Below, in pieces: positions 14,675 to 22,168 of a DNA stretch of 53,842 bases; position 1 is the stretch's first letter, and the number at the start of each line of letters is the position of its first letter. A program made the position numbers and the translations under genes. The notes under the pieces were generated by a model. The model saw only the letters and a program-made list of their open reading frames with translations. It was not told the DNA's origin and searched no databases. Source of the stretch: a virus. The stretch lies in the IMG/VR virus record IMGVR_UViG_3300020125_000547, positions 1 through 53,842 of that record. One strand, 5' to 3'.

Positions 14675-15201
14675 GCCTCCTCGCTCTCGAACTCGGCGCG
14701 CTGATCGCGCTCCTCACCGGCCTGTGGTCGCAGGTCGCCGCGTTCGCGACGTGGCTGTCGGGCTGGCTCATCGTGCGCCACCGGCTCGACTACTCGGCTG
14801 CGCCGCCGCTGCTCGCGTTCCTGCGCGCGACGTCGAGTCGGCACCGCGTCGCGGCGATGGGGGTGCACGGCTCCGACCTCGAGTACGTGCGCCCGCTCGA
14901 CCGGATCTGGCGCGTGTTCCACGTGCACACCGATCGGTCGTCGCACTGGTTCCTCGCCGGGCGGCGAGGTGGCCCGGGATGGCGACCGATCCGCTACTCG
15001 TTCCGCGCCGGGACGGGTGGCGAAGGCAGCAGCCACACGCCCGGCGATCACCAGGACGCACACCTGCTGGTGATCTCGTTCTTGCGCGGGACCGTTGACT
15101 GGCACGGGCTGCTCGCCGCGGTCGCGGCGTGGGCGGACGCCGGTGCCGGCGCGGAAGCGGAGCTCCGGGCCGCAGTCCAGGCGCTCCAGGATCTCGAATG
15201 A
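14671..15201 (+). CDS. membrane-anchored protein resembling the N-terminal region of BCS1-type ATPases
   Basis: A 176-residue protein. Residues 4-37 form one membrane segment. The remainder is a beta-rich domain with VFHVHTDRSSHWFLAGRRGG and, near the end, HLLVISFLRGTVDWHGLLAA. A transmembrane helix followed by a domain ending in 'xxSFLRGTxDxxxLL' resembles the N-terminal part of bacterial BCS1-like AAA+ proteins, but no AAA+ domain follows here. The resemblance is from pattern memory and weak. It is coupled to both neighbours. Confidence 0.5.
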   Translation: MSLLALELGALIALLTGLWSQVAAFATWLSGWLIVRHRLDYSAAPPLLAFLRATSSRHRVAAMGVHGSDLEYVRPLDRIWRVFHVHTDRSSHWFLAGRRGGPGWRPIRYSFRAGTGGEGSSHTPGDHQDAHLLVISFLRGTVDWHGLLAAVAAWADAGAGAEAELRAAVQALQDLE

Positions 15202-15500
15202 AGATCGGGATTGCTGGCTGTGGCGGGTGCCCGTTCCTCTACACCGGCAGCGAGGTGATCGAGCGCCGGTGTCGCGCGGTCGACCGGAGCCTGCCGGTCA
15301 ACACCCGGTCGCCCTACGGCGGCGAGCCGACGCCCGACTGGTGCCCGGCCCGCGAAGGCGTCGAGGTCCGGCTCGTAGCGCCGCCCGCGCGCAAGGTGAG
15401 CGCGCTCGCGAAGATGGCTGCGGCGCAGCCGACACGAACGCCGGGCGACCCCGATCCCTACGCGGGCGCGCTCGACGACTGGGGCTGGGACCTGGCCTAG
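15198..15500 (+). CDS. Cys-rich hypothetical protein
   Basis: A 100-residue protein from ATG 15198 starting MKIGIAGCGGCPFLYTG. Further Cys at ERRCRAV and DWCPAREG could complete a metal site. Its last four bases overlap the end of the convergent large-terminase gene. No family is recognised. Confidence 0.65.
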   Translation: MKIGIAGCGGCPFLYTGSEVIERRCRAVDRSLPVNTRSPYGGEPTPDWCPAREGVEVRLVAPPARKVSALAKMAAAQPTRTPGDPDPYAGALDDWGWDLA

Positions 15501-17338
15501 CCCGCCCGCGCCGAGAATAGCGACACCCAGCCGACCTTCTTCGCGCGGCGCTCGCTGAGGCACTGGCTCATGTAGTCGATGCGGTCGTCGCGCGAGCCGT
15601 GTGGGAACGCCGCGAACTCGTCGACGAAAGTCTCCTTGCTGTCGCCCGGGGGCTTCACCAGCCACGCCGCGCCGTCGAGCAGGTAGATCAGGCCGGCCTC
15701 GAGCATAGGCTCCATGAACTCGGACCGCTGCGCCTTGTCGCCCTTGCCGGTCGGCTCGTAGTCCTTGACGACCGCGATCACGGCCTCGCCGGCTGCGTTC
15801 TTCAAGCCGTTGCCGATCGCCTCGCGAAGGTCCTGGATCATGCCCTCGCCGAGCGCCTTGTGCTCGATCCGGACGACGATCTTCGTCGTCCAGCCGGTGA
15901 GGTCGCTCGCGCGCGCGACCCCGCGCTTCATATGCTTCAAGGCGTCGTGCCAGCCGCACGGCCCCGGCGTCAGGTCCTCGAGCACGAACGCGCGCTCGGC
16001 CTTGCCGACGACGATCCCGAGCCCGAGCGCGCTCGCGGTCTTCTCGGTCGAGCCGCCGGTCGGGTCGATCGAGACCTCGACCCAATCGACGAGCAGCCGG
16101 CCGGCCTCGTCGCACTCGAGCACCCGCGCCGGCTCGCGCTCGCGCTCGGGCGAGATCCCGCGCGGCCGCATCCGCGGCGTGCCGTCGGCGGGGCCCCACG
16201 GGCTGTTGCCGTTGCCGCGAATCTGGAAGTATTTCCACAGGTTGAGCTTGAACTGGTTGCCCTCCTTGACGCCGGGCTCCTGCTCCATCTGCCCGGCGTA
16301 GCCGTGTGCGCGCAGCGTCGCCAGGCGCTCGGCGAGGTACTCGGGCGTGTAGCGGGCGTGCAGGACCTCGCCCTCCTCCTGGCGCCAGTCCTTCCACCCG
16401 AACGCGTTCGGCAGCCCGGCGACGCCGAGCTCGCACTGTCGACACTGGCACTTCGGCCGGCGCTTGAACCCCATCGGGATCCGCAGGTGGAACCAGCCGA
16501 GGTTGACGACGTGCTCGGAGAAGTCGCCCGGCCGCGCGCGCTGCATGATCGCGGTGCGGATGTTCCAGCGCGCGTCCGGTTGGCGCGAACTGATGTCGCC
16601 GTCGAACTTTTCGATCGCCTTGGCGATCTCTTCCGTCGTGTCATCCATCGCGTGCGCGTCGTCGAGGCAGGTCCAGTCGGAATCGAGCCCGATGACGTCG
16701 GAGCCCCACGCCTTTGCGCGCCGCGCGCCACCGGCGGTGTTGCCGATGCTCTGCAGCGCGTCCTGGTCGTCGCGGATGCGCCAGGCGCCGCCCTGGCTCG
16801 CGGGCCGACAGAGCACGAACAGGCGCTGGTACCAGTCGCCGGTGACGACGTCGCGGAACAGGCGCGCCGAGTCGAGCACGACGCCAGCGTTCGCCGAGAG
16901 GTACAGGATCCGAAGGAACGGCCAGCGAATCCAAGCCCATGCGTTGGCGAGGGTGAGCAGGATCGTCTTCAACGACCTGGGCGGGCAGTTGATCAGCAGG
17001 TTGGCTGCACGCGCGATCGCCGCCGGGTTGACCCGCTTGTGCATCGCGTCCTCGAGCTGCCCCTGGATGTGGAGGCAGATTGCGTCGAGATGCGGGCCCC
17101 ACTCGAGCGGCGTCGCTGCGAGCGCGGTTCGCTCCCACTGCTGGCGCGCGTAGTACGCGAAGCTCCGCTTGCAGCGCTCGGCGACGACGTGGTCGAGCGT
17201 GATCGGGACGTACTGGCGCTCCTCAGGCGGCGGAAGTGTCGGGCGCGGCGGCGCGGCGGCGTTCCGGCAGAGCGGGCAGCCGCCGGTGAGGCGCGCGAGC
17301 GCGTGGCCGCACGCGGCTGCCGGCGCGGCAGCGGTCAC
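15497..17338 (-). CDS. terL: terminase large subunit
   Basis: A 613-residue packaging motor. An N-terminal CGH...CPLC pair is a likely zinc site. The ATPase domain has the Walker A-like PPRSLKT at residues 119-125 and a Walker B-like TCLDDAH at 223-229. The nuclease domain has VSIDPTGG near 419, a central VVKDYEPTGKGDKAQR, and GSRDDRIDYMSQCL near 580, giving the acidic cluster of RNase H-type headful nucleases. It translocates DNA through the portal and cuts concatemers. GTG 17338 is the start. It is transcribed opposite to the head genes, and the DUF5681 small subunit is elsewhere. Confidence 0.92.
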   Translation of the reverse strand: MTAAAPAAACGHALARLTGGCPLCRNAAAPPRPTLPPPEERQYVPITLDHVVAERCKRSFAYYARQQWERTALAATPLEWGPHLDAICLHIQGQLEDAMHKRVNPAAIARAANLLINCPPRSLKTILLTLANAWAWIRWPFLRILYLSANAGVVLDSARLFRDVVTGDWYQRLFVLCRPASQGGAWRIRDDQDALQSIGNTAGGARRAKAWGSDVIGLDSDWTCLDDAHAMDDTTEEIAKAIEKFDGDISSRQPDARWNIRTAIMQRARPGDFSEHVVNLGWFHLRIPMGFKRRPKCQCRQCELGVAGLPNAFGWKDWRQEEGEVLHARYTPEYLAERLATLRAHGYAGQMEQEPGVKEGNQFKLNLWKYFQIRGNGNSPWGPADGTPRMRPRGISPEREREPARVLECDEAGRLLVDWVEVSIDPTGGSTEKTASALGLGIVVGKAERAFVLEDLTPGPCGWHDALKHMKRGVARASDLTGWTTKIVVRIEHKALGEGMIQDLREAIGNGLKNAAGEAVIAVVKDYEPTGKGDKAQRSEFMEPMLEAGLIYLLDGAAWLVKPPGDSKETFVDEFAAFPHGSRDDRIDYMSQCLSERRAKKVGWVSLFSARAG

Positions 17339-17422
17339 TGGTCAGCGAGGCGGTTTCCCGGGGACGTCGGCAGAATCACCCGGGAAGTATAACCTACTTG
17401 CGGCGTGAGCCGTGCCGGATGG

Positions 17423-17632
17423 TCACGGCCGCCGACTGCGCGCCCGCTTCTTGCGTAGCCGGGCTTTGTTCCCGCTTGCGCGGTTGATCTCGTCAACCGC
17501 GATACGCTGTTGATCCAGAAACGCGACGTGGCACTGGGAGCACCGCGGGTGCTTTCCTGAGGGTGCACCGCACTCGCAGATGCGATCGGTTGGCTCGTCG
17601 CTCAACTCGACCCCGGGAATCGTGGGGATCAC
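17423..17632 (-). CDS. zinc-ribbon-like small protein
   Basis: A 69-residue protein from ATG 17632, overlapping the preceding stop. CECGAPSGKHPRCSQC (residues about 19-34) gives a compact four-cysteine site; the tail is Arg/Lys-rich. It resembles small nucleic-acid-binding zinc ribbons. It lies 84 bp before terL in the same direction. Confidence 0.65.
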   Translation of the reverse strand: MIPTIPGVELSDEPTDRICECGAPSGKHPRCSQCHVAFLDQQRIAVDEINRASGNKARLRKKRARSRRP

Positions 17633-18150
17633 GCGTCCTCCGACAAGCGGCCGGGCGGGCGCTTGCGTTTCTTCGCCGCCTCGAGTTCGGCGATCGCGGC
17701 GTCGCGCGCAGTTCGCATTTCAGTGAGTTGCGCTAGTATGGGTTGTTCGCGCGCGACCGCTGCGTCGTGCGCGGCCTGGGCCGTGTCGCGCGCCGCGCCG
17801 ACCGCGAGGAGCTCGGCCTGGAACGTTCGGAGGAGGTCGATCGCGGCTTGACACGGTTCCGGCACATCTTCTAGGAGCCCTTCGCCGACGATGTAGTCAC
17901 CCAGCTGGGTGATCGCTTCGTTGCACGCCTCGCGCTCCCATGCGCGCTCGAGCACGTCGATCGACGATCCGGGTTCGACCGCTTCCAGATTCGAGGCGAG
18001 CTCGCTGCTGTACGTGCCGTTGGCATGCTGCACCAGCACGTGCCACTGCCCGTTCGCGAGAGCCACCGCGCGGATGACGCCGCCGCGGTCGGGGAATAGG
18101 GGCTGGCCTTGCTGGTCGGTGTGCGTCCACCGCACGCGGTCACCGATCAC
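17629..18150 (-). CDS. hypothetical protein with N-terminal SH3-like domain and coiled coil
   Basis: A 173-residue protein. Residues 1-55 (IGDRVRWTHTDQQGQPLFPD, RGGVIRAVALANGQWHVLVQ) look like a small SH3/DUF2158-like barrel. Residues about 110-165 are a coiled coil of Ala/Glu/Arg heptads. The start and stop overlap neighbouring genes. No defined function. Confidence 0.68.
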   Translation of the reverse strand: MIGDRVRWTHTDQQGQPLFPDRGGVIRAVALANGQWHVLVQHANGTYSSELASNLEAVEPGSSIDVLERAWEREACNEAITQLGDYIVGEGLLEDVPEPCQAAIDLLRTFQAELLAVGAARDTAQAAHDAAVAREQPILAQLTEMRTARDAAIAELEAAKKRKRPPGRLSEDA

Positions 18151-18422
18151 AGGGTCGTCTCCGTCTCGGCCGCTTCGGCCGGGAACTCTTCGACCCCCAT
18201 CCGCAACAGCGCCACCGCGGCGCGCATGCGGTGCAGGGGGAGCGTCGAGTCACGGGCGATCGCGCCGATCGCGCCGACGACGGCGAGGCGCTCTTCGGCG
18301 GTGAGCTTGCCGACGTGGTCGACGAGCGCCTCGCCGGCGATGAGCCGGGGGAGTTCGGGCACCGGCGCGACGTTGCGGCGCGGCGGCAGCAGGACCGCCA
18401 AGATGGTCTCAATCGTTCTCAC
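18147..18422 (-). CDS. hypothetical helical protein
   Basis: A 91-residue, mostly helical protein (MRTIETILAVLLPPRRNVAP at the start, LPLHRMRAAVALLRMGVEEF near the end). It is coupled to the GroES-like gene upstream by an ATGA-type overlap. No family. Confidence 0.65.
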   Translation of the reverse strand: MRTIETILAVLLPPRRNVAPVPELPRLIAGEALVDHVGKLTAEERLAVVGAIGAIARDSTLPLHRMRAAVALLRMGVEEFPAEAAETETTL

Positions 18423-18799
18423 GGGGTCTGGTCCTCGATCGCGATCGCGGCGGTGACTCTGCGGCCGGTGTTCATTGCGGCGAGTCGCTCCGCGAACGCG
18501 TCATCCTGCCCGATGATCCCGATCACCGCGTCGTCGGTGAGCAGGGTGAACTTGAGGCCGTCGACCGTGACCTCGGCGCCGAGCTGCGGCGGGAACACCA
18601 CGACGTCGCCGACGGCGCACTCGCACGGAATGATGTTGCCGTTCTCGGCGCGGCGGCCGCGCCCGACCGCGACCACAGTGCCCCGGTCGGCCTTCTTCTG
18701 CGCACTGTCCGGGATGATGATGAGGCCGACTTGCGCCGCAGGATCGTCGCGGCGGATCAGAACGTGGTTGCCCAGGGGGGTGATTTTGGGATATGCCAT
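18419..18799 (-). CDS. GroES-like co-chaperonin
   Basis: A 126-residue protein from ATG 18799 beginning MAYPKITPLGNHVLIRRDDP. It then has the mobile-loop region (AAQVGLIIIPDSAQ), the GTVVAVGRG turn and GDVVVFPPQLGAEVTVDG. This is the order of elements in Cpn10/GroES proteins, with about 30 extra C-terminal residues. Phage co-chaperonins such as T4 gp31 replace host GroES to fold a large capsid protein. No GroEL gene is present in the window. A GACGTCCTAG element lies just upstream. Confidence 0.85.
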   Translation of the reverse strand: MAYPKITPLGNHVLIRRDDPAAQVGLIIIPDSAQKKADRGTVVAVGRGRRAENGNIIPCECAVGDVVVFPPQLGAEVTVDGLKFTLLTDDAVIGIIGQDDAFAERLAAMNTGRRVTAAIAIEDQTP

Positions 18800-18804
18800 G
18801 CACG

Positions 18805-18815
18805 CTAGGACGTCC
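18805..18815 (-). promoter_or_regulatory. GGACGTCCTAG element, copy 7
   Basis: A variant of the recurrent element on the minus strand, 5 nt before ATG 18799 of the GroES-like gene. A second CCTAGG lies at about 18860 facing the divergent winged-helix gene. Confidence 0.5.
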
Positions 18816-18882
18816 GGTGCACGGACGATCCTGCGGTCGGTGAGCGGTACAGGCAATGCACCTAGGCCAAGGGAGAGGTCAC

Positions 18883-19479
18883 ATGTCGAACACCAAACGC
18901 AATGGTACAGACCAGTTGGAGAACCTGGAGGCGCGGCTACACGAGCTCGGCGCCATGGCGCAGGCGCTCACCGAGCAGGTACGCCTCGCGCGCGGGACGC
19001 GCGAGATCACCCCACCACCGCCCGCCGCACCGGCCGAGCTCCCACTCGCCGATCGCCTGGCGGCGGTCCTTCGCGCCACACCGTCGTCAATCGAGGATCT
19101 GGTGGCCGCGCTTCACGTCCCCGCCGGGCGCATTGCGAAGGAGATGAAGGCGCTACGCGCCGCGGGTCTCGGCCGCAAGCTCTGGAACGCCGGCACCGAC
19201 GTTGCGCCGAAGTGGTTCTTGCCGCCGGGTCCGGACGCCACCCCCGAGGTGTTCGCCGCCGCAGTGCTGGCGCTGATCCGCCTACAGCCGCACTCGACTG
19301 GCGAGCTCCAGCAGGCTACCGGGACCATGGGGTCCAAGCGCGTGTGGCACGCGCTGGTGAAGCTCAATGACGCCAAGGGCTCGCGCATCGTGCGGTACGG
19401 CGACCCGCGACGGCCGCGGTGGTTCTGGCTCCCGGAGGGGATGGACCTGAGCAGGTTCGCGCCGCGCAGCGGCCGGTGA
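18883..19479 (+). CDS. winged-helix DNA-binding protein
   Basis: A 198-residue protein from ATG 18883 with GGGAGAGG upstream. Residues 8-35 are a coiled coil; 38-52 a Pro/Ala linker. Residues about 57-110 (LAAVLRATPSSIEDLVAALH, VPAGRIAKEMKALRAAGL, then WFLPPG) form one winged helix. Residues about 125-190 (VLALIRLQPHSTGELQQATG, then RIVRYGD and RWFWLP) form a second. Such paired domains are typical of phage transcriptional regulators. An 18-bp palindrome just downstream (19499-19516) could be its operator. Confidence 0.72.
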   Translation: MSNTKRNGTDQLENLEARLHELGAMAQALTEQVRLARGTREITPPPPAAPAELPLADRLAAVLRATPSSIEDLVAALHVPAGRIAKEMKALRAAGLGRKLWNAGTDVAPKWFLPPGPDATPEVFAAAVLALIRLQPHSTGELQQATGTMGSKRVWHALVKLNDAKGSRIVRYGDPRRPRWFWLPEGMDLSRFAPRSGR

Positions 19480-19498
19480 ATGGTGTGGCGCGGCGGAT

Positions 19499-19516
19499 AC
19501 ACCGCGGCCGCGGTGT
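19499..19516. promoter_or_regulatory. 18-bp perfect palindrome
   Basis: ACACCGCGGCCGCGGTGT reads the same on both strands. It lies in the 120-bp gap between the winged-helix gene and the next small gene. It may be an operator or a short hairpin in the transcript. Confidence 0.6.
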
Positions 19517-19602
19517 GAACGTGATGCCACAGGTGGCGTTCGGGTCTAATGCGCGAGATCGCGCGGTTGGCGCGGGCACGGCGGGTGCAGCGGTCGGAGG
19601 GC

Positions 19603-19830
19603 ATGGAGACAATCCCGACCGCGGTGCAGGATGCCGCCCACGTCAAGACCATAGAGGCAGGCGAATCACTTGAGGTTGCCGCGCGTGCTTTCGAGCGTCA
19701 CAGTGGCCCGGAGTCAACAGCTCGCGAGCGCGCGTTGTTTGGCCAGGACCTCCGCGCGGCCGCGATGTGTTACGCCCGCGCCTACTACGCCGAGGCTCGC
19801 GCGTACGGGCTCATCCCGGAGGCGTCGTGA
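19603..19830 (+). CDS. hypothetical protein
   Basis: A 75-residue protein from ATG 19603 with GGAGG three bases upstream; ATG 19549 is an alternative start. Helical sequence with AARAFERHSGPESTARERAL and CYARAYYAEARAYGLIP. Its stop overlaps the next start (GTGA). Confidence 0.65.
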   Translation: METIPTAVQDAAHVKTIEAGESLEVAARAFERHSGPESTARERALFGQDLRAAAMCYARAYYAEARAYGLIPEAS

Positions 19831-20090
19831 CCGACGACGTCCGCAACCGCACCGCGCTCGTCGCGATGGCCGGCGCGCTCGCCCACCTCGACACCGCCGT
19901 CGCCCAGCTCGAGCGGGCGCAGCGCGACGCGGCCCGCGCACTGCCGGCCGGGCACGATCTGCTCTACACGTTCGACCGGATTATGCCGGACGTGCGGGTG
20001 CTGCAGCGCAAGGCCGAGCATGCGCTCGGCCGAGTGCCGTCTGGCGCACCTGCGGGCGCATCGGCACCCGCCCGGATGGTGCCTCGATGA
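19827..20090 (+). CDS. hypothetical protein
   Basis: An 87-residue helical protein from GTG 19827, with overlap at both ends. The sequence ALAHLDTAVAQLERAQRDAA suggests a helical bundle. No family. Confidence 0.62.
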   Translation: MTDDVRNRTALVAMAGALAHLDTAVAQLERAQRDAARALPAGHDLLYTFDRIMPDVRVLQRKAEHALGRVPSGAPAGASAPARMVPR

Positions 20091-20257
20091 CGGCGCCGCG
20101 CTCCGCATCGGTGACCGTGCTGCACTGGACAGCGACCGACGGCCCGGTGGTGCAGCAGTTCGACCCGCGCGTACTCGCGCGCCCGACCCGCCGGCTGACC
20201 GCGGTCGAGATCGCTGCGCTGCAGGACCTCTGCTCGCCCTCGGAGCGTGTTCCATGA
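20087..20257 (+). CDS. small hypothetical protein
   Basis: A 56-residue protein from ATG 20087, overlapping neighbours on both sides. The core is VTVLHWTATDGPVVQQFDPR. No family is recognised. Confidence 0.58.
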   Translation: MTAPRSASVTVLHWTATDGPVVQQFDPRVLARPTRRLTAVEIAALQDLCSPSERVP

Positions 20258-20442
20258 TCCTCGCGATCCTGCTCACCCTCGGCGCGCTGGTCTGGCTTCC
20301 GGTCACGGCGGGCGTGCTGATCGTCGGCGCGGCCGGTGCGCTGTGGCTTCTCGACCAGATGCTCGGAGCGCCGGCGGTGGCGCCCTCGGTGGGTGGCGGC
20401 GATCGGCCGAGCACGGCCCCGCGGACGCCCCGTGCCACGTGA
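20254..20442 (+). CDS. small membrane protein
   Basis: A 62-residue protein starting MILAILLTLGALVWLPVTAG and continuing hydrophobic to about residue 36, with one long or two short membrane segments and a Pro/Thr tail. ATG 20254 overlaps the preceding stop. Function unknown. Confidence 0.62.
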   Translation: MILAILLTLGALVWLPVTAGVLIVGAAGALWLLDQMLGAPAVAPSVGGGDRPSTAPRTPRAT

Positions 20443-20800
20443 CCCGCTCGCCATCGACTGCCAAGCATGCGCGGCCGGTCCCGGTGTGCTGTGCCCGACC
20501 GCGACCGGACTGCACTGGGCGCGTGCGAAGGCGGCGGGGATGACCCCGGCTGAGATGCTGGCCTGGCGGCCTGCGGAAAGGCGGCCTGCGGAGGGGCCCG
20601 TCGCACCCCCGTCGTCGCCCGCCGCCGGGCCGGCCGTCGTCGGCCGGCTGCCGAACGCCGACGACCTCGGGATCACGCTTGCCGCGCTCGCGGCTGCGTG
20701 CGACCTCGCCGAGCAGCACGGCGCGCCGACGGCCGAGGTCGCGCGGTTGCGCGCCGTCGGCTCGTCGGTCGCAAGAACCGACGCTCATCGGGCGTCCTAG
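20432..20800 (+). CDS. phage zinc-binding domain protein
   Basis: A 122-residue protein from GTG 20432, overlapping the membrane-protein gene. Residues about 9-40 contain CQACAAGPGVLC, then LHWARAKAAG. The C-x2-C-x(6)-G-x2-C...H-x2-R pattern belongs to small phage and actinobacterial DNA-binding zinc domains. The rest is Ala/Pro-rich and helical. The gene ends in R-A-S-stop inside the GGGCGTCCTAGG element. Confidence 0.68.
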   Translation: MPRDPLAIDCQACAAGPGVLCPTATGLHWARAKAAGMTPAEMLAWRPAERRPAEGPVAPPSSPAAGPAVVGRLPNADDLGITLAALAAACDLAEQHGAPTAEVARLRAVGSSVARTDAHRAS

Positions 20801-20801
20801 G
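20790..20801 (+). promoter_or_regulatory. GGGCGTCCTAGG element, copy 8
   Basis: One mismatch to the 12-bp consensus, 7 nt before ATG 20809. It contains the upstream stop codon and reads into AGGAGA, a usable ribosome binding site. Confidence 0.62.
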
Positions 20802-20808
20802 AGAAGAC

Positions 20809-21720
20809 ATGTCAGATCAGAACGAGAGCTATCCGTCCGGCTGGACCCGCGTCGAGATCCTGAGCGACCGTGCGATCGTGACGTGCCGGCCAGGCCGGCA
20901 CTCCGCCGATGGATTGCGCCATCGAGTTCTGTCCGTGCTCGACGTCGAGGCCGTTCGGCTGGGGCACTGTACATCAGGCCACGTGCCGCTGAGCTTCGTG
21001 TACCACGTGTCGCTGTCGGGCACGGCGGTGTTCAACTACCGCGGCGAACCTCGGAACTCGACGGCCGCATCCCGAGCGCCCGCGGTGCACAGGACGGCAC
21101 AAGTCGCGGCGCAGTGCGGAGGGCCACGCCCGCCGGAGGCAGTGTGCGTCGTGTTTCCGTTGTGTCGGACCGCGGCCGGGATGGAGATCTCGGGGCCGGA
21201 GACGTACAGCGGAGATCGTCAAGTCGCACTACGCCGTGATGACGCCACGGCTGCGGTCAAGCGCCGGTCCGCCACCAACCAGCGGATCGACGGCCTGACG
21301 CCGCACCAGTGCCTCCAGGCGTTCACTGCCGCGCAGCGCGACCAGCGCACGTTCGAGACCTGGCTCCCGGCGGCGTGGCTCCGGGTCGGCGACGTGATCT
21401 CGATCGATATCCCGGCGCCGGAATGCATCGCCGCAGCCACGGTCACGCAGTTCAACGACCTCGGTTCGCGTGTGCTGCTCGGGCTGCGCACCTGCACCCG
21501 CGTCTGGCCGGAGGAACGTAACGCGGCAGAGGTATTCAAGGTCGCGCGCTCCACCGCCCTGACCCCGGCGCAGCGTGACTGCGCGCGACGGATGTGGTCG
21601 TGCCTTCTTCGGCACGATGTCGGCGTGTCGAATGCGCGCGCCGCCGCACGCGCGCCGTCGGTCGCGATCGCCGACGAGGGGCTGGAGATCGAAGCGCTCG
21701 CGGCGGACGTGCGGCCGTGA
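20809..21720 (+). CDS. hypothetical protein
   Basis: A 303-residue protein from ATG 20809. The first 120 residues are beta-rich (VEILSDRAIVTCRPGRH, SFVYHVSLSGTAVFNYRG). The middle contains AAWLRVGDVISIDIPAPE and then a strand-rich VLLGLRTCTRVW segment. No recognised family. The stop overlaps the next start. Confidence 0.7.
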   Translation: MSDQNESYPSGWTRVEILSDRAIVTCRPGRHSADGLRHRVLSVLDVEAVRLGHCTSGHVPLSFVYHVSLSGTAVFNYRGEPRNSTAASRAPAVHRTAQVAAQCGGPRPPEAVCVVFPLCRTAAGMEISGPETYSGDRQVALRRDDATAAVKRRSATNQRIDGLTPHQCLQAFTAAQRDQRTFETWLPAAWLRVGDVISIDIPAPECIAAATVTQFNDLGSRVLLGLRTCTRVWPEERNAAEVFKVARSTALTPAQRDCARRMWSCLLRHDVGVSNARAAARAPSVAIADEGLEIEALAADVRP

Positions 21721-21911
21721 TCGGGTCACTGATCCGACGCCTGCGCGGCGCGCGCCCGCGGTGCGGCTGGTCGTTCGCCAGCGGCCACCCGCAGCTGAGC
21801 GTGTGCCCGAACTGCCGGCGGCCTGGGGCCGAGCATCCGCCGGCCGCGCCCGGCGCCCCGACCGTTCCTGGGGTTGACTGGTTGACGCCGATGCTGCGGG
21901 AGATCCGATGA
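21717..21911 (+). CDS. zinc-ribbon-like small protein
   Basis: A 64-residue protein from GTG 21717. PRCGW...CPNCRRP suggests a treble-clef or ribbon zinc site; the rest is Pro-rich. It is coupled to both neighbours. Confidence 0.58.
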   Translation: MIGSLIRRLRGARPRCGWSFASGHPQLSVCPNCRRPGAEHPPAAPGAPTVPGVDWLTPMLREIR

Positions 21912-22168
21912 CCTTCCTCGACGCGCTGCGCGCCTCGCGAGCATGCAACCGGCCGATCAGGCAAGCCTCGTGGTGCCTGGGGCACCGGATCCAGTGGCAC
22001 GCGAAGGACGGCCGGTGGGTGTTCGCGAACCGTTACGAGCCGGACCTCCTCCTCGCGACCGCCGTCACGCGCGATGACTGGACGCACCGGCAGCTCGACC
22101 TGAGCCGGATGCAGGGCTGCCTGACGCCCGAGACGATGCTCGCCGAGGATTGGGAGGTTGTACCGTGA
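21908..22168 (+). CDS. DUF2829/Tad2-like protein (candidate Thoeris anti-defence)
   Basis: An 86-residue protein. The N-terminus MTFLDALRASRACNRPIRQA followed by SW matches the 'MxFxxALxxLxxGxxIRRxxW' opening of DUF2829 proteins. The C-terminus TPETMLAEDWEVV matches their usual ending. DUF2829 includes Tad2, which sequesters the gcADPR signals of Thoeris defence. The middle is diverged, so relatedness is likely but the ligand is not predictable. It lies in an accessory run of small genes. Confidence 0.5.
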   Translation: MTFLDALRASRACNRPIRQASWCLGHRIQWHAKDGRWVFANRYEPDLLLATAVTRDDWTHRQLDLSRMQGCLTPETMLAEDWEVVP

